A stretch of DNA of 64,000 nt, taken from Candidatus Eisenbacteria bacterium. Its GTDB lineage: Bacteria > Eisenbacteria > RBG-16-71-46 > JACRLI01. Each line of letters starts with the position of its first letter. The first letter of the stretch is position 1. The position numbers and the translations under genes are program-made. Below the pieces are notes generated by a model, which made no database searches, was not told where the DNA came from, and saw only the letters and a program-made list of their open reading frames with translations. Shown in pieces: positions 1-8,851 of this stretch. The stretch is from assembly GCA_016235265.1 (NCBI GenBank), contig JACRLI010000023.1, positions 113,820 to 177,819 of the forward strand, read 5' to 3'.

Positions 1-1071
1 CCCCACGAAGCTGATCTCGGGGATGGAGTAGATGCCGTAGGGGAACAGCACCGGCACCATGCCCGACGCGATGCCCAGCGCGTGGCAGGCCGCGAGGCGG
101 CCCTGCTCGGCGCTGGTGGAGGCCAGGCTGGGGAAGCCGATCACGTCGCCCGCGGCATAGATGTGCGCCACCGCGGTTCGGAACTGCCCGTCCACCTTGA
201 TGCGGCCGCGGCCGTCCGCTTCCAGGCCGGCGGCGTCCAGGTTGAGGTCCTCCGTGGCGCCCGCCCGCCCGGCGGAGTACAGCAGCGCCTGCGAAGTGAT
301 CACCTTGCCGCTGCCCAGCCGCGCCACGGCGCGGCCGTCGCCGTCCATCTCGATGGAGCTCACATCCTCGCCCAGCCGGAACACCACACCCATGTCGCGC
401 AGCTGGAACACCAGGTCGTCCACGATCTCGCTGTCCAGGAACTCCATCAGCCGCGGCCGCTTGTCCACCAGCGTGACGCGCGTGCCCAGCACCGCGAACA
501 TGGACGCGTACTCCGTGCCGATCACCCCGCCACCCACCACCGTGAGGGTGCGGGGGATGTCGCGCAGCCGGAGCACCTGGTCGGTGTCCAGGATCACCTC
601 GCCGTCGGTGGGGATGCTGTCGGGCACCGCCGGCCGCGTCCCCACGGCGATCACAATCCGCTCCGCCGACACGCGCAGCGGCTCGCCCTCGCCGCGCACC
701 ACCAGCGTGTGCGGATCCACAAAGGTGGCCGTGCCGGTGAGCACGGCGATGCCGTTGCGCTGCATCTGGGAGCGGATTACCTGCATCTCGCGCTGCACCA
801 CGCAGTCGGTGCGCCGGTGCAGGTCCTGTGCGGTGATGTTCTGCTTCACCCGGTGGGAGTCGCCGTACATGCCGCGCTGCTGGTGGCCGGTGAGGTACAG
901 CACGGCCTCGCGCAGCGTCTTGCTGGGCACCGTCCCGGTGTTCAGGCACACGCCCCCCACCGCCTCGCGCCGCTCCACGACGGCGACGCTGTGGCCCAGC
1001 TTGGACGCCTGCACCGCGGCGCGCTGCCCGGCGGGGCCGGTCCCGATGACCAGCAGGTCGAATTCCAGCAT
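1..1071 (-). CDS. sthA: Soluble (Si-specific) NAD(P)+ transhydrogenase, C-terminus outside window
   Basis: Reading the minus strand from ATG at 1071 gives 357 codons with no stop, running off the left edge. Visible parts: an N-terminal FAD dinucleotide fold (GTGPAGQRAAV near residue 10), the motif NTGTVPSKTLREAVLYLTG near residue 45, a second GGGVIGTEYASMF fold for NAD(P) near residue 180, and the FAD-binding YAAGDVIGFPS near residue 300. In lipoamide dehydrogenases and mercuric reductases this first motif holds a CxxxxC redox disulfide. Here only one Cys (GGVCLNTGTVPSK) remains and Thr replaces the second, as in SthA. SthA moves hydride between NADPH and NAD+ in the cytosol without pumping protons. 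The missing part should be about 110 residues (family about 465). The interface domain is unseen, so a related disulfide-oxidoreductase paralogue is possible but less likely. Confidence 0.85.
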   Translation of the reverse strand, partial: MLEFDLLVIGTGPAGQRAAVQASKLGHSVAVVERREAVGGVCLNTGTVPSKTLREAVLYLTGHQQRGMYGDSHRVKQNITAQDLHRRTDCVVQREMQVIRSQMQRNGIAVLTGTATFVDPHTLVVRGEGEPLRVSAERIVIAVGTRPAVPDSIPTDGEVILDTDQVLRLRDIPRTLTVVGGGVIGTEYASMFAVLGTRVTLVDKRPRLMEFLDSEIVDDLVFQLRDMGVVFRLGEDVSSIEMDGDGRAVARLGSGKVITSQALLYSAGRAGATEDLNLDAAGLEADGRGRIKVDGQFRTAVAHIYAAGDVIGFPSLASTSAEQGRLAACHALGIASGMVPVLFPYGIYSIPEISFVG

Positions 1072-1106
1072 GGTGGTTCCCTCCACCGCGGGACGGGCCC
1101 GCAGGT

Positions 1107-2756
1107 TCAGTTTCCCTGGGTCGGCTCGGCCGGGCGGCGCAGGGGGGCAGTGAGCGCCAGGTTGCGCACCCAGGAGATCGCGGCACGCGCGGCACGCAGC
1201 ACGCGCCACGCCAGGCGCGCCGCGGCGTGTCCCGGCGGGGCCGCGCCCGGGGGCACGGCCACGGCTGCGTACTCGGTTTCGGCGAGGGCCGCGAGCAGGG
1301 CCAGCACGACCCCGGAGCCTGCCTGCAGGCTCACGCGCACCCGCGCGCGGCGCAGGAACAGGACCCGGAACCCCGTCACGGCACGCAGGCGCCGCGCGAG
1401 GGATGCGGCCGCTCCCATAAACTGCGCCGCGGCTTCCGACTCCATCACGGCGTTGCACCCGAGGCCCGCGACGGCGCCTTCCCCGGACGCCGGCCCGGAG
1501 GCGCGCCGGTCCAGGATGCGCCGGGCAGTCCCGGGGGATTCCCGCTCGCGGTGCGCGGAGAGCGACGGGGCCTGCAGGAGCTCCTCCGAGGACGCGTCCT
1601 CGAAGTCCACGTACACGCCGCCCTCGGCGGACAGGTACTCGAGATTGGTCGGCAGCCGGCCGGAGCGTTCCGCCTCCTCGGCCAGGCAGCGGGCGAAGCG
1701 CAGCGCCGCGACGGGCTCGCGAAACGCGAAGAAGTGCGCCCGCGCCTCCAGCGGCTCGCGCGGCACCCCCGCATCCACGTGCAGGGCGACCACCACGCCG
1801 ACGCGGAAGTCGGAACCGCACAGGTCGGCGGGGCGCAGCGGCGGAAGCCCGGCGCGGTCCAGCCAGTCCAGCGCCGCCTCCACCTCCAGGTGCCTCGGGC
1901 CGCGGCGGAGATCCTCGAGGAGGTCCAGCCCGCCGTCGTCATGAAGCCGCAGGAAGTAGCCGTCGGGAGTCGCCAGGTCCACCGCGCGCACTCCCGACGG
2001 GCCCGGTCCGTGCGCGAAACTGTTGCGGCCGATTCCCGAAGCGGAGAACCAGGCGGCCACGGAGTGCGACTCGTCCTCGGGCACCGCGCGCAGCGCGAGG
2101 CCGGCGCCGGCCAGCCGCTCCCGCGCGGCCGCCGCGGTCACTCCCGCCCCCAGCACCACGCGCCGTCGCGCGGCGCTGACCCCGAGCGCGGTGAGGCCGG
2201 AGAGATCCAGCACCAGGCAGTCCTTCTGAACTGCCCCGGGCCGGGCCTCCGTGGGGCCAACCGCGGCGCCGGGGGCCTGGACCCGGACCCTCGTGCCGCG
2301 GGTGCGGGCCCATACCAGCGCGCGGGCCACCTCCCAGCCGTCCTGAGGACGGAACCACACGGCTGCGGGAGCCGCCGGCCTGAGTCTCTCCAGTCCCGCA
2401 CGCACGGTCGAGATCCACGCGCGGCCGGCCCCGGCGGAAACCCCGCCCGCCCGGACCGGTCCCACGTGGATCCTCCCCGCCAGGGTGCGCAACTGGCCCG
2501 CCTCCGCCTGGGCCGCGAGGGCTTCGTACAGAGAGTATGCGGCGCTCCGCGCGAGCATCAGCCCCGGCGCTTCCTGGAGCGCGCCGCCGGCCTCGGGGAG
2601 CCACGCGCGAATCGCCCGCACCTCGGGGGCCGGCATGGCCGCGGGCATGGGTGGGGCAGCGGGGGGCCCATCCGGCCGCAACCCGCTCACAGCGCTTTCG
2701 TTGTCCGCCCCGGCCGGCGATGCGCCGCCCGGCGCCAGATTGAGTCCCGTTTCCAT
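1107..2756 (-). CDS. FAD-binding (PCMH-type) oxidoreductase-like protein
   Basis: A 549-residue protein of uncertain role. The middle (LDLSGLTALGVSAARRRVVL, then GAGVTAAAARERL, then SVAAWFSASGIGRNSFAHGP) resembles the FAD-binding type-4 domain of glycolate oxidase or lactate dehydrogenase subunits. The flanking parts are Ala/Arg/Pro-rich and poorly conserved. No membrane segment or signal is visible. I start at ATG 2756 because AAGGA lies just upstream. A longer GTG start at 2858 has no ribosome-binding site. The gene lies 35 bp upstream of sthA on the same strand, so the two may be co-transcribed, and it is divergent from the act operon. No FAD-attaching His was identified. The substrate is unknown. 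Confidence 0.6.
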   Translation of the reverse strand: METGLNLAPGGASPAGADNESAVSGLRPDGPPAAPPMPAAMPAPEVRAIRAWLPEAGGALQEAPGLMLARSAAYSLYEALAAQAEAGQLRTLAGRIHVGPVRAGGVSAGAGRAWISTVRAGLERLRPAAPAAVWFRPQDGWEVARALVWARTRGTRVRVQAPGAAVGPTEARPGAVQKDCLVLDLSGLTALGVSAARRRVVLGAGVTAAAARERLAGAGLALRAVPEDESHSVAAWFSASGIGRNSFAHGPGPSGVRAVDLATPDGYFLRLHDDGGLDLLEDLRRGPRHLEVEAALDWLDRAGLPPLRPADLCGSDFRVGVVVALHVDAGVPREPLEARAHFFAFREPVAALRFARCLAEEAERSGRLPTNLEYLSAEGGVYVDFEDASSEELLQAPSLSAHRERESPGTARRILDRRASGPASGEGAVAGLGCNAVMESEAAAQFMGAAASLARRLRAVTGFRVLFLRRARVRVSLQAGSGVVLALLAALAETEYAAVAVPPGAAPPGHAAARLAWRVLRAARAAISWVRNLALTAPLRRPAEPTQGN

Positions 2757-2969
2757 CGGGTCCTTAATCGGCAGGGCGGGACCGGAAGTCCATGCTTGCG
2801 TGAGTCCGGCATTTCGGTTAAGTTGGCGCGGTTGTTTGGACTCGAGCTGGCCGCTCACCTAAGGAATCTCACCACGCTCGGCAGCGGTACCCGGCAGGTG
2901 CGGGTGCGCCTGGGCGGTTGTAGAGATTGCGTTGACTTCCGCGGGGGGCTCCCCGGTCCCCGTGGCGGA

Positions 2970-3569
2970 ATGAGACTCATGGATCGATCGTCGGCCCGTT
3001 TCCTGATCGGATCGCTTGTCCTACTGGCCGCGGCACTCTCCCTCGAGGGGTGTGGCCCCGCGCGCGGGGTCATTACTTCCTCCGGCGTGACCGTGCCTTC
3101 CGCCGCCCGCGGCATCCCGTCCTCCGGCCCGGTCCAGCCCATCGACTTCCGTCACAACATCCACGCGGGCCAGTACCGGATCCCGTGCCTGTACTGCCAC
3201 GCCTACGCCGACAAGTCGCCGGTGGCGAACATTCCGGCCGTCTCCGTGTGCATGAACTGCCACAAGTTCGTGAACGGCTCCACGCCCGAGTTCGACAAGC
3301 AGATCCAGTCGGTGCGCGACTACTTCACGCGCGGCGAGCCGATCCCCTGGGTCAGCGTCTACCGTCTCCCGGACCACGCGTTCTTCAACCACAAGCGGCA
3401 CGTGAAGGCCGGGCTGGAATGCCAGGCCTGTCACGGGCCGGTGGAGACGATGGAGCGGGTCTACAAGTACTCATCGCTGAAGATGGGCTGGTGCGTGAAG
3501 TGCCACAAGGCGAACCTCCACAACACGAAGTTCGCCGCCAGCATCGACTGTTACACCTGCCACAGGTGA
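2970..3569 (+). CDS. actA: Alternative complex III subunit A, pentaheme cytochrome c lipoprotein
   Basis: 199 residues with five CxxCH heme sites: CLYCH (73), CMNCH (94), CQACH (151), CVKCH (175) and CYTCH (194). The N-terminus is a lipoprotein signal with lipobox LEGC, Cys at about 28, so the protein should be exported and anchored at the periplasmic face. Five hemes and the position directly before a molybdopterin-like gene match ActA. In the known complex ActA passes electrons taken from quinol to a periplasmic carrier or oxidase. Two in-frame ATGs (2970 and 2979) are possible; neither has a strong SD. First gene of actABCDEF, 7 bp before actB. I did not find a convincing promoter in the 213 bp upstream. 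Confidence 0.93.
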   Translation: MRLMDRSSARFLIGSLVLLAAALSLEGCGPARGVITSSGVTVPSAARGIPSSGPVQPIDFRHNIHAGQYRIPCLYCHAYADKSPVANIPAVSVCMNCHKFVNGSTPEFDKQIQSVRDYFTRGEPIPWVSVYRLPDHAFFNHKRHVKAGLECQACHGPVETMERVYKYSSLKMGWCVKCHKANLHNTKFAASIDCYTCHR

Positions 3570-3576
3570 TTCGAAG

Positions 3577-6519
3577 ATGTCCGACGGATTGAAGCGGCGC
3601 GATTTCCTGAAGCTGGTGGGCCTCGGCGGTGCGGCCGTGGCGGCAGGCTGTGCCCGGCGGCCCGCCGAGACGGTGCTCCCGTTCTCCGCGCAGCCCGAGG
3701 ACATCATCCCCGGCATTCCCACGTATTACTCCAGCGCGTGCCGCGAGTGTCCGGCGGGCTGCGGGGTGGTGGCCACCACCCGCGAGGGTCGCGTCGTCAA
3801 GCTGGAGGGCAACGCGGAGCACCCGGTGAACCGGGGCGCGCTGTGCGCGCGCGGCCAGGCCGGCCTGCAGTCGCTGTACCACCCCGACCGGCTGCGCACC
3901 CCGATGCAGCGCGACGGCGCCACCTGGAAGCCCGTGACCTGGGACCAGGCGCTGGGCCTGCTGGCGGTGAAGGCGCGCGCCGCGGGGGCGAGGACCGCGG
4001 TGGTGACCGGCCACGAGACCGGCGCGGTGGACCGCCTGGTCGGCGAGTGGCTGGCGGCGCTGGGCTCCAACCAGAGGCTGCGCCACGAGGCATACGGTCA
4101 CGAGGCATTGCGCGAAGCCACGCGGCTGGCGTTCGGGCGGGCGGTGGTGCCCACGCACGACTTCGCGAAGGCCCGCGTGGTGTTCTCGCTGGGCGCGGAT
4201 TTCCTCGAGACCTGGCTGAACCCGGTGGGCGCGGCGCGCGGCATGGCCGACGGGCGCGACGGCCGCGCCGACGGCGCGCGCTTCGTGGCCTTCACCTCGC
4301 GCCAGGACCTCACCGCCGCCAACGCCGACCAGGTGGTTTCGATCCAGCCGGGCTCCGAGATCGCGGTGGCCCTGGGCCTGCTGCACGTGATCACCGCCGA
4401 GGGGCTGGGGGAGCGCTCCGCAGCGGCCGCGGCGGCCGCGTGGGACCCGGCCACGGTGGAGAAGCACTCCGGGGTGCCCGCCGAGGCGCTGCGCCGGCTG
4501 GCCCGCGAGTTCGCGGCGGCCCGCCCGGGCCTTGCGGTCGCCGGGGGCGTGGCCTCGCAGGGCGACAACGCCACCGGGCTGTGCCTGGCGGTGCACCTGC
4601 TCAACGCGGCCTGCGGCAACGTGGGCGCCACGGTGAACCTGGACGCCGCGCAGCGGCTCGAGGGCCTGGCGTCGCTGCGCGAGATGAAGGCGCTGGTGGA
4701 CCGCATGAACGCGGGGGGTGTGGACGTGCTGGTGATGCACGGCGCCAACCCGGCGTTCACGCTGCCCGCCTCGCTGGGTTTTGCCGCGGCGCTCAAGAAG
4801 GTGGGCTTCAAGGTGAGCCTGGCCCGCCAGATGGACGAGACCGCCGAGCTGTTCGACCTGGTGCTCCCCGCCAGTCACGCGCTCGAGTCGTGGGATGACG
4901 CGGAGCCGGTGACGGGCGTGCGCAACCTGCTGCAGCCCGCGATGCGCCCGGTGTTCGGGACCCGCTCGCTGGGGGAGATCTTCTTCGCCACCGGCAGGCA
5001 GGTCGGCATGGCGCTCAAGCAGGCCGACTTCCTTGGCTACCTGCAGGACGCCTGGAAGCCGCTGCACGCCGCGCACGGCGGCGGCGTGGACTTCGACACA
5101 TTCTGGACCCGCACGGTGCAGGCGGGCGGCCTCTTCAGCCCGCCAGCGGCCTCCGCGGCGCGCGTGCTGCCGGGCGCGGGGGCCTTCAGGTTCGCGCTGC
5201 CGCGACTCTCCGGCGCGGAGGGCGACCCGGCGCTGCTGGTGTTCCCCTCGGCGCTCTTCTACGACGGCCGCGATGCCTCCAAGCCGTGGCTGCAGGAGCT
5301 GCCCGACCCGGTCTCGAAGGTGGTGTGGAACTCGTGGCTGGAGGTGTCTCCGGCCACCGCGAAGGCGTTGGGCGTGGAGCAGGGCGACGTGGTGGCGGTG
5401 GAAGGACTGGAGCAGCGCCTCGAGGCGCCGGTCCTCGTCTACGAGGGGCTGCGCGACGACGCCGTGGCCCTGCCGCTGGGCCAGGGCCACACCAGCCTCG
5501 GCCGCTACGCCAAGGGCCACGGGATGAACCCGTTCGCCGCGCTGCGACCGGTGCTGGACGAGGCCTCGGGGGCGCCGGCCTATCTGCAGGCGCGGGTGAA
5601 GCTGGTGAAGACCGGCCGTCATGAGAAGCTGACCAGCGTTTCCTACGGGACCGACCAGCTGGACCGCGGCATCGCGCAGCTGATCCCGGCGGCGGCGCTG
5701 GCCACGGCGAAGCCGCCGGTGCCCTTCGGGGACGCCGCGCTGGAGACGCCGTACGTGCCGAGATACAAGAAGGAGTACGCCAAGCGGCCGCTGTCCGCGA
5801 ACCCCCTCAACTCCGGGCACCGCTGGGGCATGGCCATCGACCTGGACCGCTGCACCGGCTGCAGCGCGTGCGTCACCGCCTGCTACGCGGAGAACAACAT
5901 CATGGTGGTGGGCAGGGACGAGGCCCACAAGCACCGCGTGATGTCCTGGATCCGGATCGAGAAGTTCTACGAGCGGCGCCCCGACGGCTCGCTCGAGGTG
6001 CGCCACCTGCCCATGACCTGCCAGCAGTGCGACAACGCCGGCTGCGAGACGGTCTGCCCCGTGTACGCCACCTATCACAATCCCGAGGGCATCAACGCCC
6101 AGATCTACAACCGCTGCATCGGCACGCGGTACTGCTCCAACAACTGCCCGTACCGGGTGCGCCGGTTCAACTACGTGCCGGCCGAGCACCCCGAGCCGCT
6201 GAACTGGCAGTACAACCCCGAGGTCACGGTGCGCAGCAAGGGCGTGATGGAGAAGTGCAGCTTCTGCATCCAGCGGATCACCGCCGCTCGCGACACCGCC
6301 AAGGACGAGGGGCGCGACATCCGCGACGGCGACGTGACCCCCGCGTGCGCGGGCACCTGCCCGTCGCAGGCGATCGTATTCGGCAACCTGGACGACCCGA
6401 ACAGCCGCGTGGCCCGGCTGGCGACGAACCCGCGCGGATACAAGGTCCTCGAAATGCTGAACATGCAGCCCAACGTCAACTACCTCAAGCGCGTCCGGCG
6501 TGACGCGGCGAAGGCCTGA
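3577..6519 (+). CDS. actB: Alternative complex III subunit B, molybdopterin-like plus iron-sulfur fusion
   Basis: 980 residues. The N-terminus has a twin-arginine signal (RRDFLKLVGLGG) ending in a Gly-Cys that could be lipidated. Next comes CRECPAGCGVV with downstream ALCARGQ, a cubane cluster site, and a molybdopterin-oxidoreductase-like body to about residue 720. In characterised ActB this body binds no Mo cofactor. The C-terminal third is NrfC-like with ferredoxin motifs CTGCSACVTACY, CQQCDNAGCETVCP, CIGTRYCSNNCPY and CSFCIQRI...CAGTCP. This makes an electron wire across the periplasmic module of the quinol-oxidising complex. It ends 1 bp before actC. The length is typical for the fused form. 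Confidence 0.95.
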   Translation: MSDGLKRRDFLKLVGLGGAAVAAGCARRPAETVLPFSAQPEDIIPGIPTYYSSACRECPAGCGVVATTREGRVVKLEGNAEHPVNRGALCARGQAGLQSLYHPDRLRTPMQRDGATWKPVTWDQALGLLAVKARAAGARTAVVTGHETGAVDRLVGEWLAALGSNQRLRHEAYGHEALREATRLAFGRAVVPTHDFAKARVVFSLGADFLETWLNPVGAARGMADGRDGRADGARFVAFTSRQDLTAANADQVVSIQPGSEIAVALGLLHVITAEGLGERSAAAAAAAWDPATVEKHSGVPAEALRRLAREFAAARPGLAVAGGVASQGDNATGLCLAVHLLNAACGNVGATVNLDAAQRLEGLASLREMKALVDRMNAGGVDVLVMHGANPAFTLPASLGFAAALKKVGFKVSLARQMDETAELFDLVLPASHALESWDDAEPVTGVRNLLQPAMRPVFGTRSLGEIFFATGRQVGMALKQADFLGYLQDAWKPLHAAHGGGVDFDTFWTRTVQAGGLFSPPAASAARVLPGAGAFRFALPRLSGAEGDPALLVFPSALFYDGRDASKPWLQELPDPVSKVVWNSWLEVSPATAKALGVEQGDVVAVEGLEQRLEAPVLVYEGLRDDAVALPLGQGHTSLGRYAKGHGMNPFAALRPVLDEASGAPAYLQARVKLVKTGRHEKLTSVSYGTDQLDRGIAQLIPAAALATAKPPVPFGDAALETPYVPRYKKEYAKRPLSANPLNSGHRWGMAIDLDRCTGCSACVTACYAENNIMVVGRDEAHKHRVMSWIRIEKFYERRPDGSLEVRHLPMTCQQCDNAGCETVCPVYATYHNPEGINAQIYNRCIGTRYCSNNCPYRVRRFNYVPAEHPEPLNWQYNPEVTVRSKGVMEKCSFCIQRITAARDTAKDEGRDIRDGDVTPACAGTCPSQAIVFGNLDDPNSRVARLATNPRGYKVLEMLNMQPNVNYLKRVRRDAAKA

Positions 6520-6520
6520 C

Positions 6521-7870
6521 ATGAGCCGGGCGACGGCGTCGGTGGAGCGTCCCACCTACCAGGAAGTCAACGAAGAGCTGCTGGTGGCGCTTCGCACCCC
6601 CAGCCGTGAGTACTACCTGGCGCTGGGCTTCTGCATCCTGCTGGTGATCTGGGGCGCGTGGTCCTGGAACTACCAGCTGGTGCACGGTTTCTACGTGTAC
6701 GGGGCCACGCACCCGGCGATGTGGGGCACCTACATCGTCAACTTCGTGTTCTGGGTGGGCATCGCGCACTCCGGCACGCTGATTTCGGCGATCCTGTTCC
6801 TGTTCCGGGCGCACTTCCGGAGGGCGATCTACCGGATGGCCGAGGCCATGACCGTGCTCGCGGTGATGACCGCCGGGCTGTTCCCGATCATCCACGTGGG
6901 GCGCTCCTGGATGATCTACTTCGCCGTGCCGTACCCCAACCAGCGGGAACTGTGGGTGAACTTCCGCTCTCCGCTGGTGTGGGACGTGTTCGCGGTGAGC
7001 ACCTACTTCACCGTCAGCTCCATCTTCCTGTACACCGGCCTGATCCCGGACATCGCCGCGGCCCGGGACCGCGAGACCCGCCCGCTGCGCAAGTTCCTCT
7101 ACACCATCCTGTCGCTGGGCTGGCGCGGCACCTCGCGGGAGTGGAAGCACTTCAACGCCGCCTACGTGTACCTGGCGGCCTTCGCCACCCCGCTGGTGAT
7201 CTCGGTGCACTCGGTGGTGTCGTGGGACTTCGCGATGTCCGTCAACCCCGGCTGGCACAGCACCATCTTCGCCCCGTACTTCGTGGCGGGAGCCATCTTC
7301 TCGGGCGTGGGGCTGGTGATCACCATCATGGTGCCGCTGCGCCGGATCTTCCGCCTGGAGCGCTGGGTCACGCTCGACCACTTCGACAAGATGGCGAAGC
7401 TGTGCCTGTTCACCTCGCTCATCGTGGCGTACTCCTACGCGCTCGAGTTCTTCCTAGTGTGGTACCACGGCAACGTGATCGAGCAGCAGGTGTTCCTCAA
7501 CCGCGCCTTCGGGCCCATGGCGGTCGAGTTCTGGATCATGATCACCTGCAACGCCGTCATCCCGCTGCTGCTCTTCTTCAAGGGCGTGCGGCGCAACCTG
7601 ACCGCGCTGTTCGTGATCTCGCTGTTCGTGAACCTGGGCATGTGGATGGAGCGGTTCGTGATCGTGGCCCAGACGCTGACGCAGTCGTTCGACCCGTCGG
7701 TCACGCTGGACCGCTACCGGCCCTACATCATCGAGATCGGGATCCTGGTGGGCAGCTTCGGCTGGTTCTTCATGTGGTTCCTGCTGTTCTCGAGGCTCCT
7801 GCCGATCATGGCCGTGGCCGAGACCAAGGAAGTCCTGCCGCTGAACGCGAAGCGGGGGTCCGGGAAATGA
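6521..7870 (+). CDS. actC: Alternative complex III subunit C, NrfD-like quinol-site membrane protein
   Basis: 449 residues with about ten hydrophobic helices, among them segments beginning ALGFCILLVIWGAW, WVGIAHSGTLISAILFLF and FVISLFVNLGMWMERFVIV. It belongs to the NrfD/PsrC polysulfide-reductase membrane family. In alternative complex III, ActC carries the quinol oxidation site and a proton path next to ActB. An upstream in-frame start at 6500 would overlap actB; ATG 6521, one base after the actB stop, is the natural start. The stop overlaps the actD start (ATGA), so translation is coupled. Confidence 0.93.
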   Translation: MSRATASVERPTYQEVNEELLVALRTPSREYYLALGFCILLVIWGAWSWNYQLVHGFYVYGATHPAMWGTYIVNFVFWVGIAHSGTLISAILFLFRAHFRRAIYRMAEAMTVLAVMTAGLFPIIHVGRSWMIYFAVPYPNQRELWVNFRSPLVWDVFAVSTYFTVSSIFLYTGLIPDIAAARDRETRPLRKFLYTILSLGWRGTSREWKHFNAAYVYLAAFATPLVISVHSVVSWDFAMSVNPGWHSTIFAPYFVAGAIFSGVGLVITIMVPLRRIFRLERWVTLDHFDKMAKLCLFTSLIVAYSYALEFFLVWYHGNVIEQQVFLNRAFGPMAVEFWIMITCNAVIPLLLFFKGVRRNLTALFVISLFVNLGMWMERFVIVAQTLTQSFDPSVTLDRYRPYIIEIGILVGSFGWFFMWFLLFSRLLPIMAVAETKEVLPLNAKRGSGK

Positions 7871-8373
7871 AGCCGCAGGGCGTGCTGGGCGTGTTCAACG
7901 ACATGGGCGTGGCCGCCGCCGCCATCCGCGCGCTGAAGGGCTCCGGCTACCCGAAGCTGGAGGTGATGGCCCCGGCGCCGCACCACGAGCTGGAGGAGGC
8001 GCTGGAGCCGGAGCGCAGCCCGCTGAAGTACATCACCATGTGCGGCTCGTTCACCGGCTTCACCTGCGCCGTGCTGCTCACCTTCGGCACCGCGGCCGAC
8101 TGGCCGCTGGTGGTGGGCGGAAAGTACGTGTGGGCGTGGCAGGCCTACGTGATCATCATGTTCGAGCTGACGGTGCTGTTGTCGGCCATCTTCACGCTGG
8201 TGGGTTTCATCCTCCTCTCGAAGCTTCCGCACACGCGGCTTCGCCTGGGCTACGACCCGCGCTTCTCCAACGACCGCATCGGGATCTGGATCGCGCTGCC
8301 GCGCGAGAAGTGGGACGCCGCCGCGCAGGCCCTGAAGTCCCACGGCGCGGAGGAGGTCAAGCTTGAAGGCTAG
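7867..8373 (+). CDS. actD: Alternative complex III subunit D (DUF3341 membrane protein)
   Basis: 168 residues with two central transmembrane helices (SFTGFTCAVLLTFGTAADWP and a second beginning YVIIMFELTVLL) between soluble ends. It starts with KPQGVLGVFNDMGVAAAAIR and ends in an amphipathic stretch (RIGIWIALPREKWDAAAQAL). This is the DUF3341 layout of ActD, a small subunit contacting ActC. The ATG at 7867 overlaps the actC TGA. Its own end overlaps actE by 11 bp. The role is structural in solved complexes; no cofactor site is visible. Confidence 0.9.
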   Translation: MKPQGVLGVFNDMGVAAAAIRALKGSGYPKLEVMAPAPHHELEEALEPERSPLKYITMCGSFTGFTCAVLLTFGTAADWPLVVGGKYVWAWQAYVIIMFELTVLLSAIFTLVGFILLSKLPHTRLRLGYDPRFSNDRIGIWIALPREKWDAAAQALKSHGAEEVKLEG

Positions 8374-8851
8374 GCTCGCGATCCTGGCCGCGTGCGCGGC
8401 GCTCGCCGCCGCCGGGCCCGCCGGCGCGTTCCCCTGGAGCGGGGACATGCTGCGCAGCCCGGGCCTGCGCCCGCAGCGGGTCATCCTGACCCCGGCCGAC
8501 TCCACCGTGCCGCGCACCGGCAAGGTGGATCCGGGGCTCCGCCGTGAGGCCGCGGACAAGCTGGTGAACCCCGTGCCGCGCACGGCGCAGTCCGAGGCGG
8601 CCGGGAAGGCGGAGTTCGAGCGCTACTGCGTGGTGTGCCACGGGCCCGCGGGGCTGGGCAACGGGCCGGTGGCGGCCCGGTTCCCCGGGGTGGCCAACCT
8701 GACCCTGCCGCTGTCGCAGGGGCGCACCGACGGGTTCATGTATGTGTACATCCGCCACGGGGGCGTGCTGATGCCCGCCTACGGCTACGGGGTGAAGGCC
8801 CGGGACGCCTGGGACGTGGTGAACTACGTGAGAAAGCTGCAGGGAAAATGA
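8363..8851 (+). CDS. actE: Alternative complex III subunit E, monoheme cytochrome c
   Basis: 162 residues: a cleavable-looking signal (KARLAILAACAALAAAGPAG), one heme site CVVCH near residue 91, and a distal Met candidate in GGVLMPAYGYG. This is a class I cytochrome c fold typical of ActE, which takes electrons from ActA/ActB on the periplasmic side. It starts with TTG at 8363 and a textbook AGGAGG 6-12 bases upstream inside actD. It ends 4 bp into actF (ATGA-type overlap). Confidence 0.92.
   Translation: MKARLAILAACAALAAAGPAGAFPWSGDMLRSPGLRPQRVILTPADSTVPRTGKVDPGLRREAADKLVNPVPRTAQSEAAGKAEFERYCVVCHGPAGLGNGPVAARFPGVANLTLPLSQGRTDGFMYVYIRHGGVLMPAYGYGVKARDAWDVVNYVRKLQGK

Noticed and set aside
82-1944. 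Long plus-strand open frame of 620 codons over sthA
   Set aside because: It is Ala/Arg/His-rich antisense sequence with no domain, while the minus strand gives a clear SthA. High GC makes long spurious frames common here.
3385-6555. Minus-strand frame of 1056 codons opposite actB
   Set aside because: Shadow of actB: repetitive His/Arg/Val composition and no recognisable motif.
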